Positions 1 to 8,569 of a stretch of DNA of 64,000 nucleotides are shown in pieces. Within the stretch, counting starts at the first letter, position 1. Every line of letters begins with the position of its first letter. Source of the stretch: Oceanicella sp. SM1341 (lineage in GTDB: Bacteria > Pseudomonadota > Alphaproteobacteria > Rhodobacterales > Rhodobacteraceae); NCBI RefSeq assembly GCF_003448965.1, contig NZ_QRGC01000017.1, positions 48,188 through 112,187 on the forward strand. Direction: 5' to 3'. The notes below the pieces were generated by a model. The model was not told the DNA's origin and searched no databases. It was given only the letters and a program-made list of their open reading frames with translations. Both the position numbers and the translations under genes were made by a program.

Positions 1-1037
1 CAGCCCAGCTCAAGCGCGAGGGCTACGACGTGGTGGGCGTCACCCTCCAGCTCTACGACCACGGCGCCGCCCTGCAGAAGAAGGGTGCCTGCTGCGCGGG
101 CCAGGACATCTACGACGCCTCCCGCGTGGCCGAGGTGATGGGCTTCCCGCATTACGTGCTCGATTACGAGAACCGCTTCCGCGAGAGCGTGATCGACGAG
201 TTCGCCGACAGCTACCTCGCCGGCGCCACCCCCATTCCCTGCGTGCGCTGCAACGAGCGGGTGAAGTTCCGCGACCTGCTGGAGACCGCGCGTGAGCTCG
301 ACGCCGACTGCATGGCCACCGGCCATTACGTGCAGCGCTTCGAGGGCGCGCAGGGCCCCGAGCTGCACCGCGCCGCCGACCCCGGGCGCGACCAGTCCTA
401 CTTCCTGTTCACCACCACGCCCGAGCAGCTCTCCTACCTGCGCTTCCCGCTCGGCCACCTGAAGAGCAAGGCCGAGACCCGGGCGCTCGCCGCCGAGTTC
501 GGCCTCACCGTGGCCGACAAGCCCGACAGCCAGGACATCTGCTTCGTGCCCGAGGGCGGCTATGCCGACGTGATCGCGAAGCTGCGCCCCGGCGCGGCCG
601 AGCCCGGCGAGATCGTGCATCTCGATGGACGCAGGCTGGGCCGCCACGACGGTGTGCTGCATTACACCGTGGGCCAGCGCCGCGGCCTCGGCATCGGCGG
701 CGGCGAGCCGCTCTACGTGGTGAAGCTCGATCCGGACGCACGGCAGGTCATCGTCGGCCCGCGCGAGGCCCTCGCCATCCGCGAGATCCCGGTGCGCGAG
801 ATCAACTGGCTGGGCCATGTTCCCTTCGAGCAGGCGCCCGAGGGCGGCTGGGAGATGCTGGTGAAGGTGCGCTCCGCCCGGCCGCCGCGGCCCGCGCGCA
901 TCCACCCCACCGGGCCGGACACGGCGCGCGTGGAGCTGCTCTCGGCCGAGGAGGGCGTGGCGCCGGGCCAGGCCTGCGTGTTCTACGCGCCGGAGGGCAA
1001 CCGGGTGCTGGGCGGCGGCTGGATCCACCGCGGCTGA
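1..1037 (+). CDS. mnmA: tRNA-specific 2-thiouridylase MnmA, 5'-truncated by window edge
   Basis: MnmA activates U34 of Lys, Glu and Gln tRNAs by adenylation and transfers persulfide sulfur to make 2-thiouridine. The reading frame is open from base 3, so the N-terminus with the SGGVDSS PP-loop lies outside the window. What remains matches the family throughout. It has the segment [11 protein letters not shown] with one catalytic cysteine region, [11 protein letters not shown] with the second catalytic cysteine, and [17 protein letters not shown] at the start of the C-terminal beta-barrel. The frame ends at a TGA at 1035-1037. About 345 residues are visible of a usual 360-390, so only a short N-terminal piece is missing. 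The next gene starts 86 bp downstream on the same strand with its own ribosome binding site. Confidence 0.95.
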   Translation, partial: AQLKREGYDVVGVTLQLYDHGAALQKKGACCAGQDIYDASRVAEVMGFPHYVLDYENRFRESVIDEFADSYLAGATPIPCVRCNERVKFRDLLETARELDADCMATGHYVQRFEGAQGPELHRAADPGRDQSYFLFTTTPEQLSYLRFPLGHLKSKAETRALAAEFGLTVADKPDSQDICFVPEGGYADVIAKLRPGAAEPGEIVHLDGRRLGRHDGVLHYTVGQRRGLGIGGGEPLYVVKLDPDARQVIVGPREALAIREIPVREINWLGHVPFEQAPEGGWEMLVKVRSARPPRPARIHPTGPDTARVELLSAEEGVAPGQACVFYAPEGNRVLGGGWIHRG

Positions 1038-1123
1038 GGGCCGCCGCGGGGGTTCTGGACACTCGGCAAGCCGCGGCATAGCCTCTGGCCCGAAGTCCGA
1101 ACCTCCCCGAAAGGAGCCCCCGC

Positions 1124-2503
<1,380 letters not shown>

Positions 2504-2504
2504 G

Positions 2505-2777
2505 CTAGCCCCGCCGCCGCCCCCCGCGCCGCCGCGGCCGGGGGGCGGTGCGCCCTGCCCCCTCGGCCAGCACGGCACTCATCGGATGGTCGGGGGCCGC
2601 GGGCGCCAGCCGGGCGTGCAGCGCCCGGGTGAGCGCGGCGAGATCGGCCTCCGCCGGCATGCCCAGCGCCCAGTCGAAGTAGATCGACCGGCAATCCTCC
2701 GCCCCGATGCCCTCGATGCGATAGGCCTCCGAGATCAGGCCGCGCGGGTCTTCCGGGCTCAACTCCTTCTCACTCAT
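2505..2777 (-). CDS. small conserved hypothetical protein
   Basis: A 90-residue protein beginning MSEKELSPEDPRGLISEAYR. The first 55 residues are acidic to neutral and look folded (GIGAEDCRSIYFDWAL is a likely helix). The tail is a basic Arg/Pro/Gly run ending in RRRGGRRRG and probably disordered. The start ATG at 2775-2777 is preceded on the minus strand by AAGGAGG. I recall similar N-termini in short hypothetical proteins of Rhodobacterales but no defined function. It is convergent with the upstream peptidase, whose stop lies one base away, and it is followed on its 5' side by the 26-bp repeat array. Confidence 0.7.
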   Translation of the reverse strand: MSEKELSPEDPRGLISEAYRIEGIGAEDCRSIYFDWALGMPAEADLAALTRALHARLAPAAPDHPMSAVLAEGAGRTAPRPRRRGGRRRG

Positions 2778-2812
2778 CCGTGGGCCCTCCTTGGGTGCTT
2801 GCGGAGGGTCGC

Positions 2813-2968
2813 GCGGAACGCGCGCATTAACAAGGGCCGCGGAACGCGCGCATTAACGAGACTTGCGGAACGCGCGCGCACGCAAGGCGCGCGGAACGCT
2901 TGCCCGGACGAGAGGCGCGGAACGCTCGCGCGCACAAGAGCAGCGGGACGCGTCCGGACACGGATCCC
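2813..2968. repeat. six-copy 26-bp direct tandem repeat
   Basis: Copies start at 2813, 2839, 2865, 2891, 2917 and 2943, each exactly 26 bp. Every copy opens with GCGGAACGC (GCGGGACGC in the last). The first two are nearly identical and share GCGCATTAAC, and divergence increases to the right. On the other strand the core reads GCGTTCCGC, which also occurs in the array at 51.1-51.6 kb. There are no unique spacers, so this is not CRISPR. Confidence 0.85.
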
Positions 2969-3370
2969 GAAGCTTCGCGAGACGCTTCGCGGAGCGCGCG
3001 GCGGCACGAGGCATGCACAGCGCCTGCCTCCGCAGGAGATGCGCGCCGCGGGCCAGGATCGGGTGTGCAGGGCGCGCTCGCACAGGCTCCGTGGCACCCG
3101 CGCCTCGAGGAGCGCCGGGGGGCAGACGCCTCCGCGGCAGCGGCGAAACGCGCGGGGATCGCGGCTCCCAGGCTGCGCGATGGCGGTCGACGCATGCCGG
3201 AGGGGGAGAGCGGATGGGGCGCCCGCCCGCGCCGCGGCCGGGGCGCGCCCGCGGGATGCGACACCGCTCTTGTACCGCGCCCCCGACAGCCGGGGTCCGG
3301 CCACGGAGGCTCCGGACGAACGGAACGTGGCAGTCGTCGCGCTGCGGCTCGGGGGTGTTCCGGATATCGG

Positions 3371-3425
3371 AAAAAGTGCGACCCGCCGCCGATGCTGGTG
3401 TGAGAGAGGGACTGCGGCGGGTCGC
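3371..3425 (-). terminator. intrinsic terminator downstream of the histone deacetylase-like gene
   Basis: Read on the minus strand, a perfect 12-bp stem (GCGACCCGCCGC at 3414-3425 pairing with 3378-3389) encloses a 24-nt loop and is followed by ACTTTTT. It lies about 160-210 bp beyond the stop of the minus-strand gene at 3583. It could therefore end the glnE operon or a small RNA encoded in the interval. No competing minus-strand gene lies between. Confidence 0.7.
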
Positions 3426-3582
3426 GCAACGGACCGGGGACCCTGGCCGTTGCTGCACTTGACGTGGGGCCGCGGGCCCGGGGTTCCAAGCCCGGGGCGT
3501 TCACATCCGATTGACCGGGAATTGCCCGCATTACCGAAACGCACCGAAGACGCGGCCGCGGATCCGGCCCTGCCGCAGGCAG

Positions 3583-4506
3583 TCAGGCGGCGGCGGTGTC
3601 GCGGGCGGCCTCGATCAGCAGCACGTGGCGCTCGGCGACTTCCTCGGGGTCGTGGCCGTATCCGCCGCCGAGCACGGTGACCACCGGCAGGCCGGCGGCG
3701 CGCATCCGGGTGAGCACCATGCGGTCGCGCGCGGCGAGCCCGGCGCGGCTGAGGGCGAGCCGGCCGATACGGTCTTCCGCCACCGGGTCGGCGCCGGCGT
3801 TGTAGAACACGATGGAGGGGCGCGGGCCGGCCAGCAGCCGCTCGAGCGCGCGGGAGAGCGTGTCGAGATAGGCCGTGTCGCCCGTGGCGTCGGGCAGGCC
3901 GATGTCGAGGCTGGAGCGGGCCTTCTCGCGCGGGTAGTTCGCCTCGGCATGGAGCGAGAAGGTGGTCACGTCGCCGTCGCCCTCGAAGATGCGGGCGGTG
4001 CCGTCACCTTGGTGCACGTCGAGATCGACCACGAGGATGCGGCGCACCATGCCCTCGTCGAGCAGCGAACGCGCGGCGAAGGCGACATCGTTGAACACGC
4101 AGTATCCCGCGCCGCGCAGGGGGCCCGCGTGGTGCGAGCCGCCGGCGAGGTTGCAGGCCAGCCCGTGTTCCAGCGCCAGCCGGGCGGCGAGCAGCGTGCC
4201 GGCGCAGGCCAGCCGGCTGCGCCGGGCGATCTGCGCCGAACTGCCGAGGCCGATGGCGCGCAGCTCTTCGGGCGTGAGCCGGTCGTCGAACACCCGCTCC
4301 ACGTAGCCGATCTCGTGCACCCGGGCGATGCGGTGCAGGCCGGCCGGCGCGGGCGCGAGGTAGCCGCCGCTCTCCGGCATCATGCCCCGGCGCACGAGGG
4401 CGGCGCGCAGGTAGCCGTATTTCGACATCGGAAAGCGCCGGCCGCGGGCGAGCGTGATGGTATAGTCCGGGTGCCAGACCAGAGGCGGCATGCCCGGGCC
4501 GCTCAT
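3583..4506 (-). CDS. histone deacetylase-like amidohydrolase
   Basis: A 307-residue zinc amidohydrolase of the arginase/deacetylase fold. In bacteria such proteins deacetylate polyamines, acetoin-pathway factors or acylated lysines; the substrate here is unknown. Visible active-site elements are GGSHHAG with the paired histidines (His125, His126), VVDLDVHQGDGT carrying zinc ligands Asp163 and His165, FYNAGADP with the third ligand Asp240, and LGGGYG near residue 280. The start ATG at 4504-4506 overlaps the stop of glnE in an ATGA arrangement, so translation is coupled and this gene is the last of the ccmF-ccmH-hydratase-glnE run. A GGC-rich segment precedes the start without a strong Shine-Dalgarno, in keeping with coupling. 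Confidence 0.9.
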   Translation of the reverse strand: MSGPGMPPLVWHPDYTITLARGRRFPMSKYGYLRAALVRRGMMPESGGYLAPAPAGLHRIARVHEIGYVERVFDDRLTPEELRAIGLGSSAQIARRSRLACAGTLLAARLALEHGLACNLAGGSHHAGPLRGAGYCVFNDVAFAARSLLDEGMVRRILVVDLDVHQGDGTARIFEGDGDVTTFSLHAEANYPREKARSSLDIGLPDATGDTAYLDTLSRALERLLAGPRPSIVFYNAGADPVAEDRIGRLALSRAGLAARDRMVLTRMRAAGLPVVTVLGGGYGHDPEEVAERHVLLIEAARDTAAA

Positions 4507-7316
4507 GCGCCGAGCTTGTCCGCGATGATGGCGGCGGCCCCGTCGGTGAGCCGCTCCAGCCGGGTGGCGAGCCGGGCGAGGCCGGGGTCGCCGGTGGCGC
4601 GGATGAGCGCCTCCACCAGCCCCGCCCCCGCCGCCTCGGGCGTGAAGGTGCCATCCACCGAGAGGCGGGCGTAGTGCTGCACGATGGTCTGCAGGGCCAG
4701 GGCCTCGGCCAGCGCCTCGCCCTCCCCGGCCTCGAGGAAGCCGGCCCCCACCAGCGGCGCGATGGCCTGGCGGGGGGCGCGCGGCCCGGTGATGCCGGTG
4801 GCGAGCAGCCCGGTCTGCACAAGGAGCTCGATGTCCATCATGCCGCCGGGCCGGTGCTTTACCTCCCAGATCCGCGCCGCCTGTGCCGCATGCGCCCGGC
4901 CGAGGCGGGCGCGCATGTCCCGCGCATCCTCGATCAGCGCCCCCTGCGCGCGCGGGGCGGCGCGGACCCCGGCGATCACCGTCTCCACCTCCCGGGCCAC
5001 CGCGCAGGGGCCGGAGACGATGCGCGCCCGGGTCAGCGCCATGTGCTCCCAGCTCCAGGCCTCCTCGGCCTGGTAGGTGGCAAAGGCCGAGAGCGAGACC
5101 GCCACCGGCCCCTGCCGGCCCGAGGGCCGCAGCCGCATGTCCACCTCGTAGAGCGTGCCCTCCGCCGTGGGGGCGGAGAGGGCGGAGACCAGCGCCTGCG
5201 TGAGCCGGGCGTAATAGGCGGTGACGGCGAGGCGGCGGCGGCCGGTGCTCTCGGTCTCGCCGGCGGGGTCGTAGATCACGATCAGGTCGAGGTCGGAGGA
5301 GATGGTCATCTCGCCGGAGCCGAACTTGCCCATGCCCAGGATGGCGCAGCCGCGCCCCGGCTCCGGGCCGAAACGGCTGGCGAACTCGGCCTTCACATGC
5401 GGCAGCAGGGCGCGCAGCGAGGCCTCGGCCACATCGGTGAAGGCCGCCCCCGCCTCCTCCGCCGTGGCGACGCCGCGCAGGAGCTGCACGCCGATGCGGA
5501 AGCGCATCTCGCGGTCCCAGCGGCGGGCGGCGTCGAGCACGCCCTCGTAGTCCGCCGCCCTTGCCAGCACCGCCTCCAGCGCCGGCAGCAGGGCGGCGAG
5601 CGGCTTCAGTCGGGCGAAGAACCCGCCCTCCAGCACGGCGTCGAGCACACCGGGATGGCGCGCGAGCTCGCCCGCGAGCCTCGGCGAGGCGGCGAAGATC
5701 TCGCCCAGCAGGTCGAGCAGCTGCGGGTTCGCCTCGAAGAGCGAGAGGATCTGCACGCCGGCGGGCAGGCCGGAGAGGAAGCTGTCGAAACGGGCGAAGG
5801 CCTCGTCGGGGTTCGCGGCGCGCGCGAGGCGGGCGACGATCTCCGGCTCGATGCGCTTGAGGATGGCGCGGGCGCGGTCGGAGCGGGTGGCGGGGATGAG
5901 GCCCGCGTGCCAGCGGTCGAGCAGCCCGGTCACCATGCCGGGGCGGGCGTAGCCCAGCTCGCTCAGCCCGGCCTCGCCCACGGCCGGGGCCGGGCCGCTG
6001 GCGGCGGGGGCGAAGAAGGCCTCGGTGAGCCGGTCCACCTCCTCGAAGCGGCGCTTCTGCAGGGCGTCGAACCGGGCGAGATCCGCCTCGCCGCACAGCG
6101 CCGCGAGCCGGGCGCGCGCGGGGTCGGCGCGCGGGATGACATGGGTCTGGGCATCCTCGAGCATCTGGATGCGGTGCTCGAGGGTCCGGTGGTCCTCGTA
6201 GGCCTCCGAGAGCGCCTCCGCCACCTCGACCCGGATCCAGCCCGCCCGGGCCAGGGCGTGCAGCGCCGGCACCGTGCGCTCGGAGCGCAGCCCGGGGTCG
6301 CGGCCGCCGCAGATGAGCTGGCGGGTCTGGGCGAAGAATTCGATGGTGCGGATGCCGCCACGGCCCAGCTTCACGTCATGCCCCGGGGCCACGCAGGGCC
6401 CGTGCAGGCCCTTGTGGTCGCGGATGCGGCGCTGCATGTCATGCGCGTCCTCGATGGCGGCGAAATCGAGGTGGCGGCGCCAGATGAAGGGGGTGATGTT
6501 GTCGAGAAACGCCTGGCCGGAGACGAGATCGCCCGCGCAGGGCCGCGCCTTGATCATCGCCGCGCGCTCCCAGGTGCGGCCGAGGGATTCGTAGTAGGTC
6601 TCGGCCACGCCCATGCCGAGGCAGACCGGGGTCACCGAGGGGTCGGGGCGCAGGCGCAGGTCGGTGCGCAGCACGTAGCCATGCGCGGTCTGGGCGGAGA
6701 GGGTGCGCACGAGGCCCTGGGTGACCCGCACGAAGCCGGCGCGCAGCTCGGCATAGTCCTCCGGCGGGTAGCGGCGCTCGTCGAACAGGCAGATGAGGTC
6801 GATGTCGGAGGAGTAGTTGAGCTCGCGCGCGCCCATCTTGCCCATGGCCAGCACGAACATGCCGCCATGGTCGCGCCGCGCGCTCTCGGGCAGGCGGCCG
6901 CGGGCGATCACCGCGTCGAGATGGTGGCGCAGGGCGGTCTGCACCGCGTAATCGGCGAAATCGGTGAGCGCGCCGGTGACTTCGTCGAGCGACCAGGCGC
7001 CGCCCAGATCGGCCAGCGCGGTGACCAGCGCCACCCGGCGCTTTGCCTCGCGCAGCATGCGGTCGGGGTCCGGGCCGGGCGGGGCGGCGAGGATATCGGC
7101 CAGCAGCGCCTCGGGCGGGCGCGCGGCCAGCTCCGCCAGCAGCTCCGGCTGGGCGGCGATCAGCCCGGCGAGGAAGTTGCTGGAGCCCGCGGTGGCCCCG
7201 GCGAGCCGGCGCAGCGGCGCGGGGAGGTCCTCGGGCAGGCCGGCGAGGATGTCGGCCTCGCGCTCGGGGTCGGCGGCAAGCGGGTAGCGGGTGATGCGGG
7301 CGGCGAGCGGCTCCAT
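4503..7316 (-). CDS. glnE: bifunctional glutamine synthetase adenylyltransferase/adenylyl-removing enzyme
   Basis: GlnE adds AMP to, or removes it from, a tyrosine of glutamine synthetase under control of PII and glutamine. The 937-residue protein has the two tandem nucleotidyltransferase-fold domains. The N-terminal (adenylyl-removing) half carries LAMGKMGARELNYSSDIDL at about residues 156-174. The C-terminal (adenylylating) half carries LGMGKFGSGEMTISSDLDL around residues 675-700. PII-uridylyltransferase-type helical bundles follow each. Start choice: the frame is open further upstream, but MEPLAARITRYPLAADPE at 7316 begins one base after the stop of the upstream hydratase gene and gives the usual family length. 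It shares 4 bp with the deacetylase-like gene downstream. Confidence 0.96.
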   Translation of the reverse strand: MEPLAARITRYPLAADPEREADILAGLPEDLPAPLRRLAGATAGSSNFLAGLIAAQPELLAELAARPPEALLADILAAPPGPDPDRMLREAKRRVALVTALADLGGAWSLDEVTGALTDFADYAVQTALRHHLDAVIARGRLPESARRDHGGMFVLAMGKMGARELNYSSDIDLICLFDERRYPPEDYAELRAGFVRVTQGLVRTLSAQTAHGYVLRTDLRLRPDPSVTPVCLGMGVAETYYESLGRTWERAAMIKARPCAGDLVSGQAFLDNITPFIWRRHLDFAAIEDAHDMQRRIRDHKGLHGPCVAPGHDVKLGRGGIRTIEFFAQTRQLICGGRDPGLRSERTVPALHALARAGWIRVEVAEALSEAYEDHRTLEHRIQMLEDAQTHVIPRADPARARLAALCGEADLARFDALQKRRFEEVDRLTEAFFAPAASGPAPAVGEAGLSELGYARPGMVTGLLDRWHAGLIPATRSDRARAILKRIEPEIVARLARAANPDEAFARFDSFLSGLPAGVQILSLFEANPQLLDLLGEIFAASPRLAGELARHPGVLDAVLEGGFFARLKPLAALLPALEAVLARAADYEGVLDAARRWDREMRFRIGVQLLRGVATAEEAGAAFTDVAEASLRALLPHVKAEFASRFGPEPGRGCAILGMGKFGSGEMTISSDLDLIVIYDPAGETESTGRRRLAVTAYYARLTQALVSALSAPTAEGTLYEVDMRLRPSGRQGPVAVSLSAFATYQAEEAWSWEHMALTRARIVSGPCAVAREVETVIAGVRAAPRAQGALIEDARDMRARLGRAHAAQAARIWEVKHRPGGMMDIELLVQTGLLATGITGPRAPRQAIAPLVGAGFLEAGEGEALAEALALQTIVQHYARLSVDGTFTPEAAGAGLVEALIRATGDPGLARLATRLERLTDGAAAIIADKLGA

Positions 7317-7317
7317 C

Positions 7318-8094
7318 TCAGCGCCCCTCGAACCGCGGCGGCCGGCCCTCGTGCAGGGCGACGAGCGCCTCGGCATGGTCTCGGCTGCGCAGCGCCGCGC
7401 CCTGCTCGGTGGCCTCGAGCGCGAGCTGGTCTGCCAGCGCCCTCGCATGGCCAGCGCGCAGGGAGCGCTTGATCGCGGCATAGGCAAGCGTGGGCCCGGC
7501 GGCGAGGGTTGCGGCCCGGCGGGCGACATGCGCCTCGAACCCGGCGTGCGGCACCACCTCCCAGATCATCCCCCACTCCGCCGCCTGCGCGGCACTCACC
7601 GGCTCGGCAAACAGCGCCGCGCCCATGGCCCGCGGCAGGCCAACGGCCTGCGGCAGCCAGTGGCTCGCGCCCGCGTCCACCGCCAGGCCCAGCCGGGCCT
7701 GGGCGAAGGAGAAGCGCGCCGCGTCGGAGGCGATCACCACGTCGGCGGCGAGCGCGAGGCTCACCCCTGCCCCGGCCGCGAGCCCGTTCACCGCGGCGAT
7801 GCTGGGCAGCGGGCACTCGGCGAGCGCGGTGACGAGCGGGGCATATTCCTCCACCAGGGCGCGCTCGTGGTCGAGGTCGGCGGCGTTGCGGCGCTGGCCC
7901 AGGTCCTGCCCGGCGCAGAAATCCTCGCCCGCGCCGGTGAGCAGCACCACCCGCGCCTCGCCCGCCGCGCGGCGCAGGGCATGCAGCAGCTCGGTGCGCA
8001 TGCGGGCGTCGAGCGCGTTGCGGGCCGCGGGCCGCGCGAGGGTGATGCTGGCCACCCCGGCGGCGAGATCGTACTGGAGCGTCTCGTAGCTCAC
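7318..8094 (-). CDS. enoyl-CoA hydratase/isomerase family protein, PaaG-like
   Basis: A 258-residue crotonase-fold protein. The oxyanion-hole segments AGEDFCAGQDL and GLAAGAGVSLALAADVVIAS are present. The segment around RAMGAALFAEPVSAAQAAEWGMIWEVV resembles PaaG, the ring-epoxide isomerase of phenylacetate degradation. No other paa gene is nearby, so a general beta-oxidation role is just as likely. The start is a GTG at 8092-8094 that forms a GTGA overlap with the stop of ccmH. An in-frame ATG further upstream would put most of ccmH inside this gene and is rejected. Co-transcription with ccmF-ccmH and glnE is implied by the overlaps. Confidence 0.88.
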   Translation of the reverse strand: MSYETLQYDLAAGVASITLARPAARNALDARMRTELLHALRRAAGEARVVLLTGAGEDFCAGQDLGQRRNAADLDHERALVEEYAPLVTALAECPLPSIAAVNGLAAGAGVSLALAADVVIASDAARFSFAQARLGLAVDAGASHWLPQAVGLPRAMGAALFAEPVSAAQAAEWGMIWEVVPHAGFEAHVARRAATLAAGPTLAYAAIKRSLRAGHARALADQLALEATEQGAALRSRDHAEALVALHEGRPPRFEGR

Positions 8095-8564
8095 GGGTCC
8101 TGCAGGAGCGCCTCGAGCCGCCGGCGCTCCTCCTCCGACAGGTTCGCCTCGCCGCCCGGCCCGGCGCCCCGCCCGGAGCCACGGCGCTGGCGCGAGATGA
8201 ACAGGGCCGCGATGCCGCCGCCCACCAGCAGCAGCGCAGGTGCCGCCAGCCACAGCGCCCAGGTGGAGCCGCCGAAGCGCGGACGCAGCAGCACGAAATC
8301 GCCGTAGCGGTCGACGATGTAGTTGACCACCTGCTCATCCGTGTCGCCTGCCACCAGGCGCTCACGCACCAGAACGCGCAGGTCATGCGCGATGTCGGCG
8401 TTGGATTCGTCGATGCTCTCGTTGCGGCACACCGGGCAGCGCAGGCCCTCGGAGATGCTGCGCGCCCGCGCCTCCAGCCCCGGGTCGTCAAGCATCTCGG
8501 AGGGCTGCACGGCGAGCACCGGCCCGGCCAGCGCGAGGAAGATCAGCACGAGGAGCGCGCGCAT
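8091..8564 (-). CDS. ccmH: cytochrome c-type biogenesis protein CcmH (apocytochrome thiol reductase subunit)
   Basis: CcmH keeps the CXXCH cysteines of apocytochrome c reduced for heme ligation in the periplasm. The 157-residue protein has a cleavable signal peptide (MRALLVLIFLALAGPVLA), then the family motif LRCPVCRN with redox cysteines at 43 and 46, a three-helix periplasmic domain, one membrane anchor at about residues 103-123 and a short charged tail. This is the short CcmH/CycL form without the C-terminal TPR part found in some species. It begins 5 bp after the ccmF stop. Confidence 0.95.
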   Translation of the reverse strand: MRALLVLIFLALAGPVLAVQPSEMLDDPGLEARARSISEGLRCPVCRNESIDESNADIAHDLRVLVRERLVAGDTDEQVVNYIVDRYGDFVLLRPRFGGSTWALWLAAPALLLVGGGIAALFISRQRRGSGRGAGPGGEANLSEEERRRLEALLQDP

Positions 8565-8569
8565 CCGCC

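Larger units (their letters stand above)
2778..3582. other. 805-bp non-coding region with repeats and an orphan terminator
   Basis: No convincing gene is seen. Several frames are open on both strands, but they are only the result of GC content and of a 26-bp period that is not a multiple of three; their translations are Arg/Ala/Pro-rich and lack family motifs. The left part (2813-2968) is the tandem array listed separately. The middle (about 2970-3360) is featureless GC-rich DNA with short GCTTCGCG palindromes. The right part (3371-3530) contains a minus-strand intrinsic terminator and further short inverted repeats, including CAACGG/CCGTTG at about 3427-3452 and doubled CCCGGGG at about 3478-3498. 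Confidence 0.6.

Noticed and set aside
2813..2968. Possible CRISPR array
   Set aside because: Units follow one another with no unique spacers and no cas gene is in the window.
2774..3544. Arg/Ala-rich open frames on both strands in the 2.8-3.5 kb region
   Set aside because: The 26-bp repeat opens all frames, there are no ribosome binding sites at sensible starts and no family motifs.
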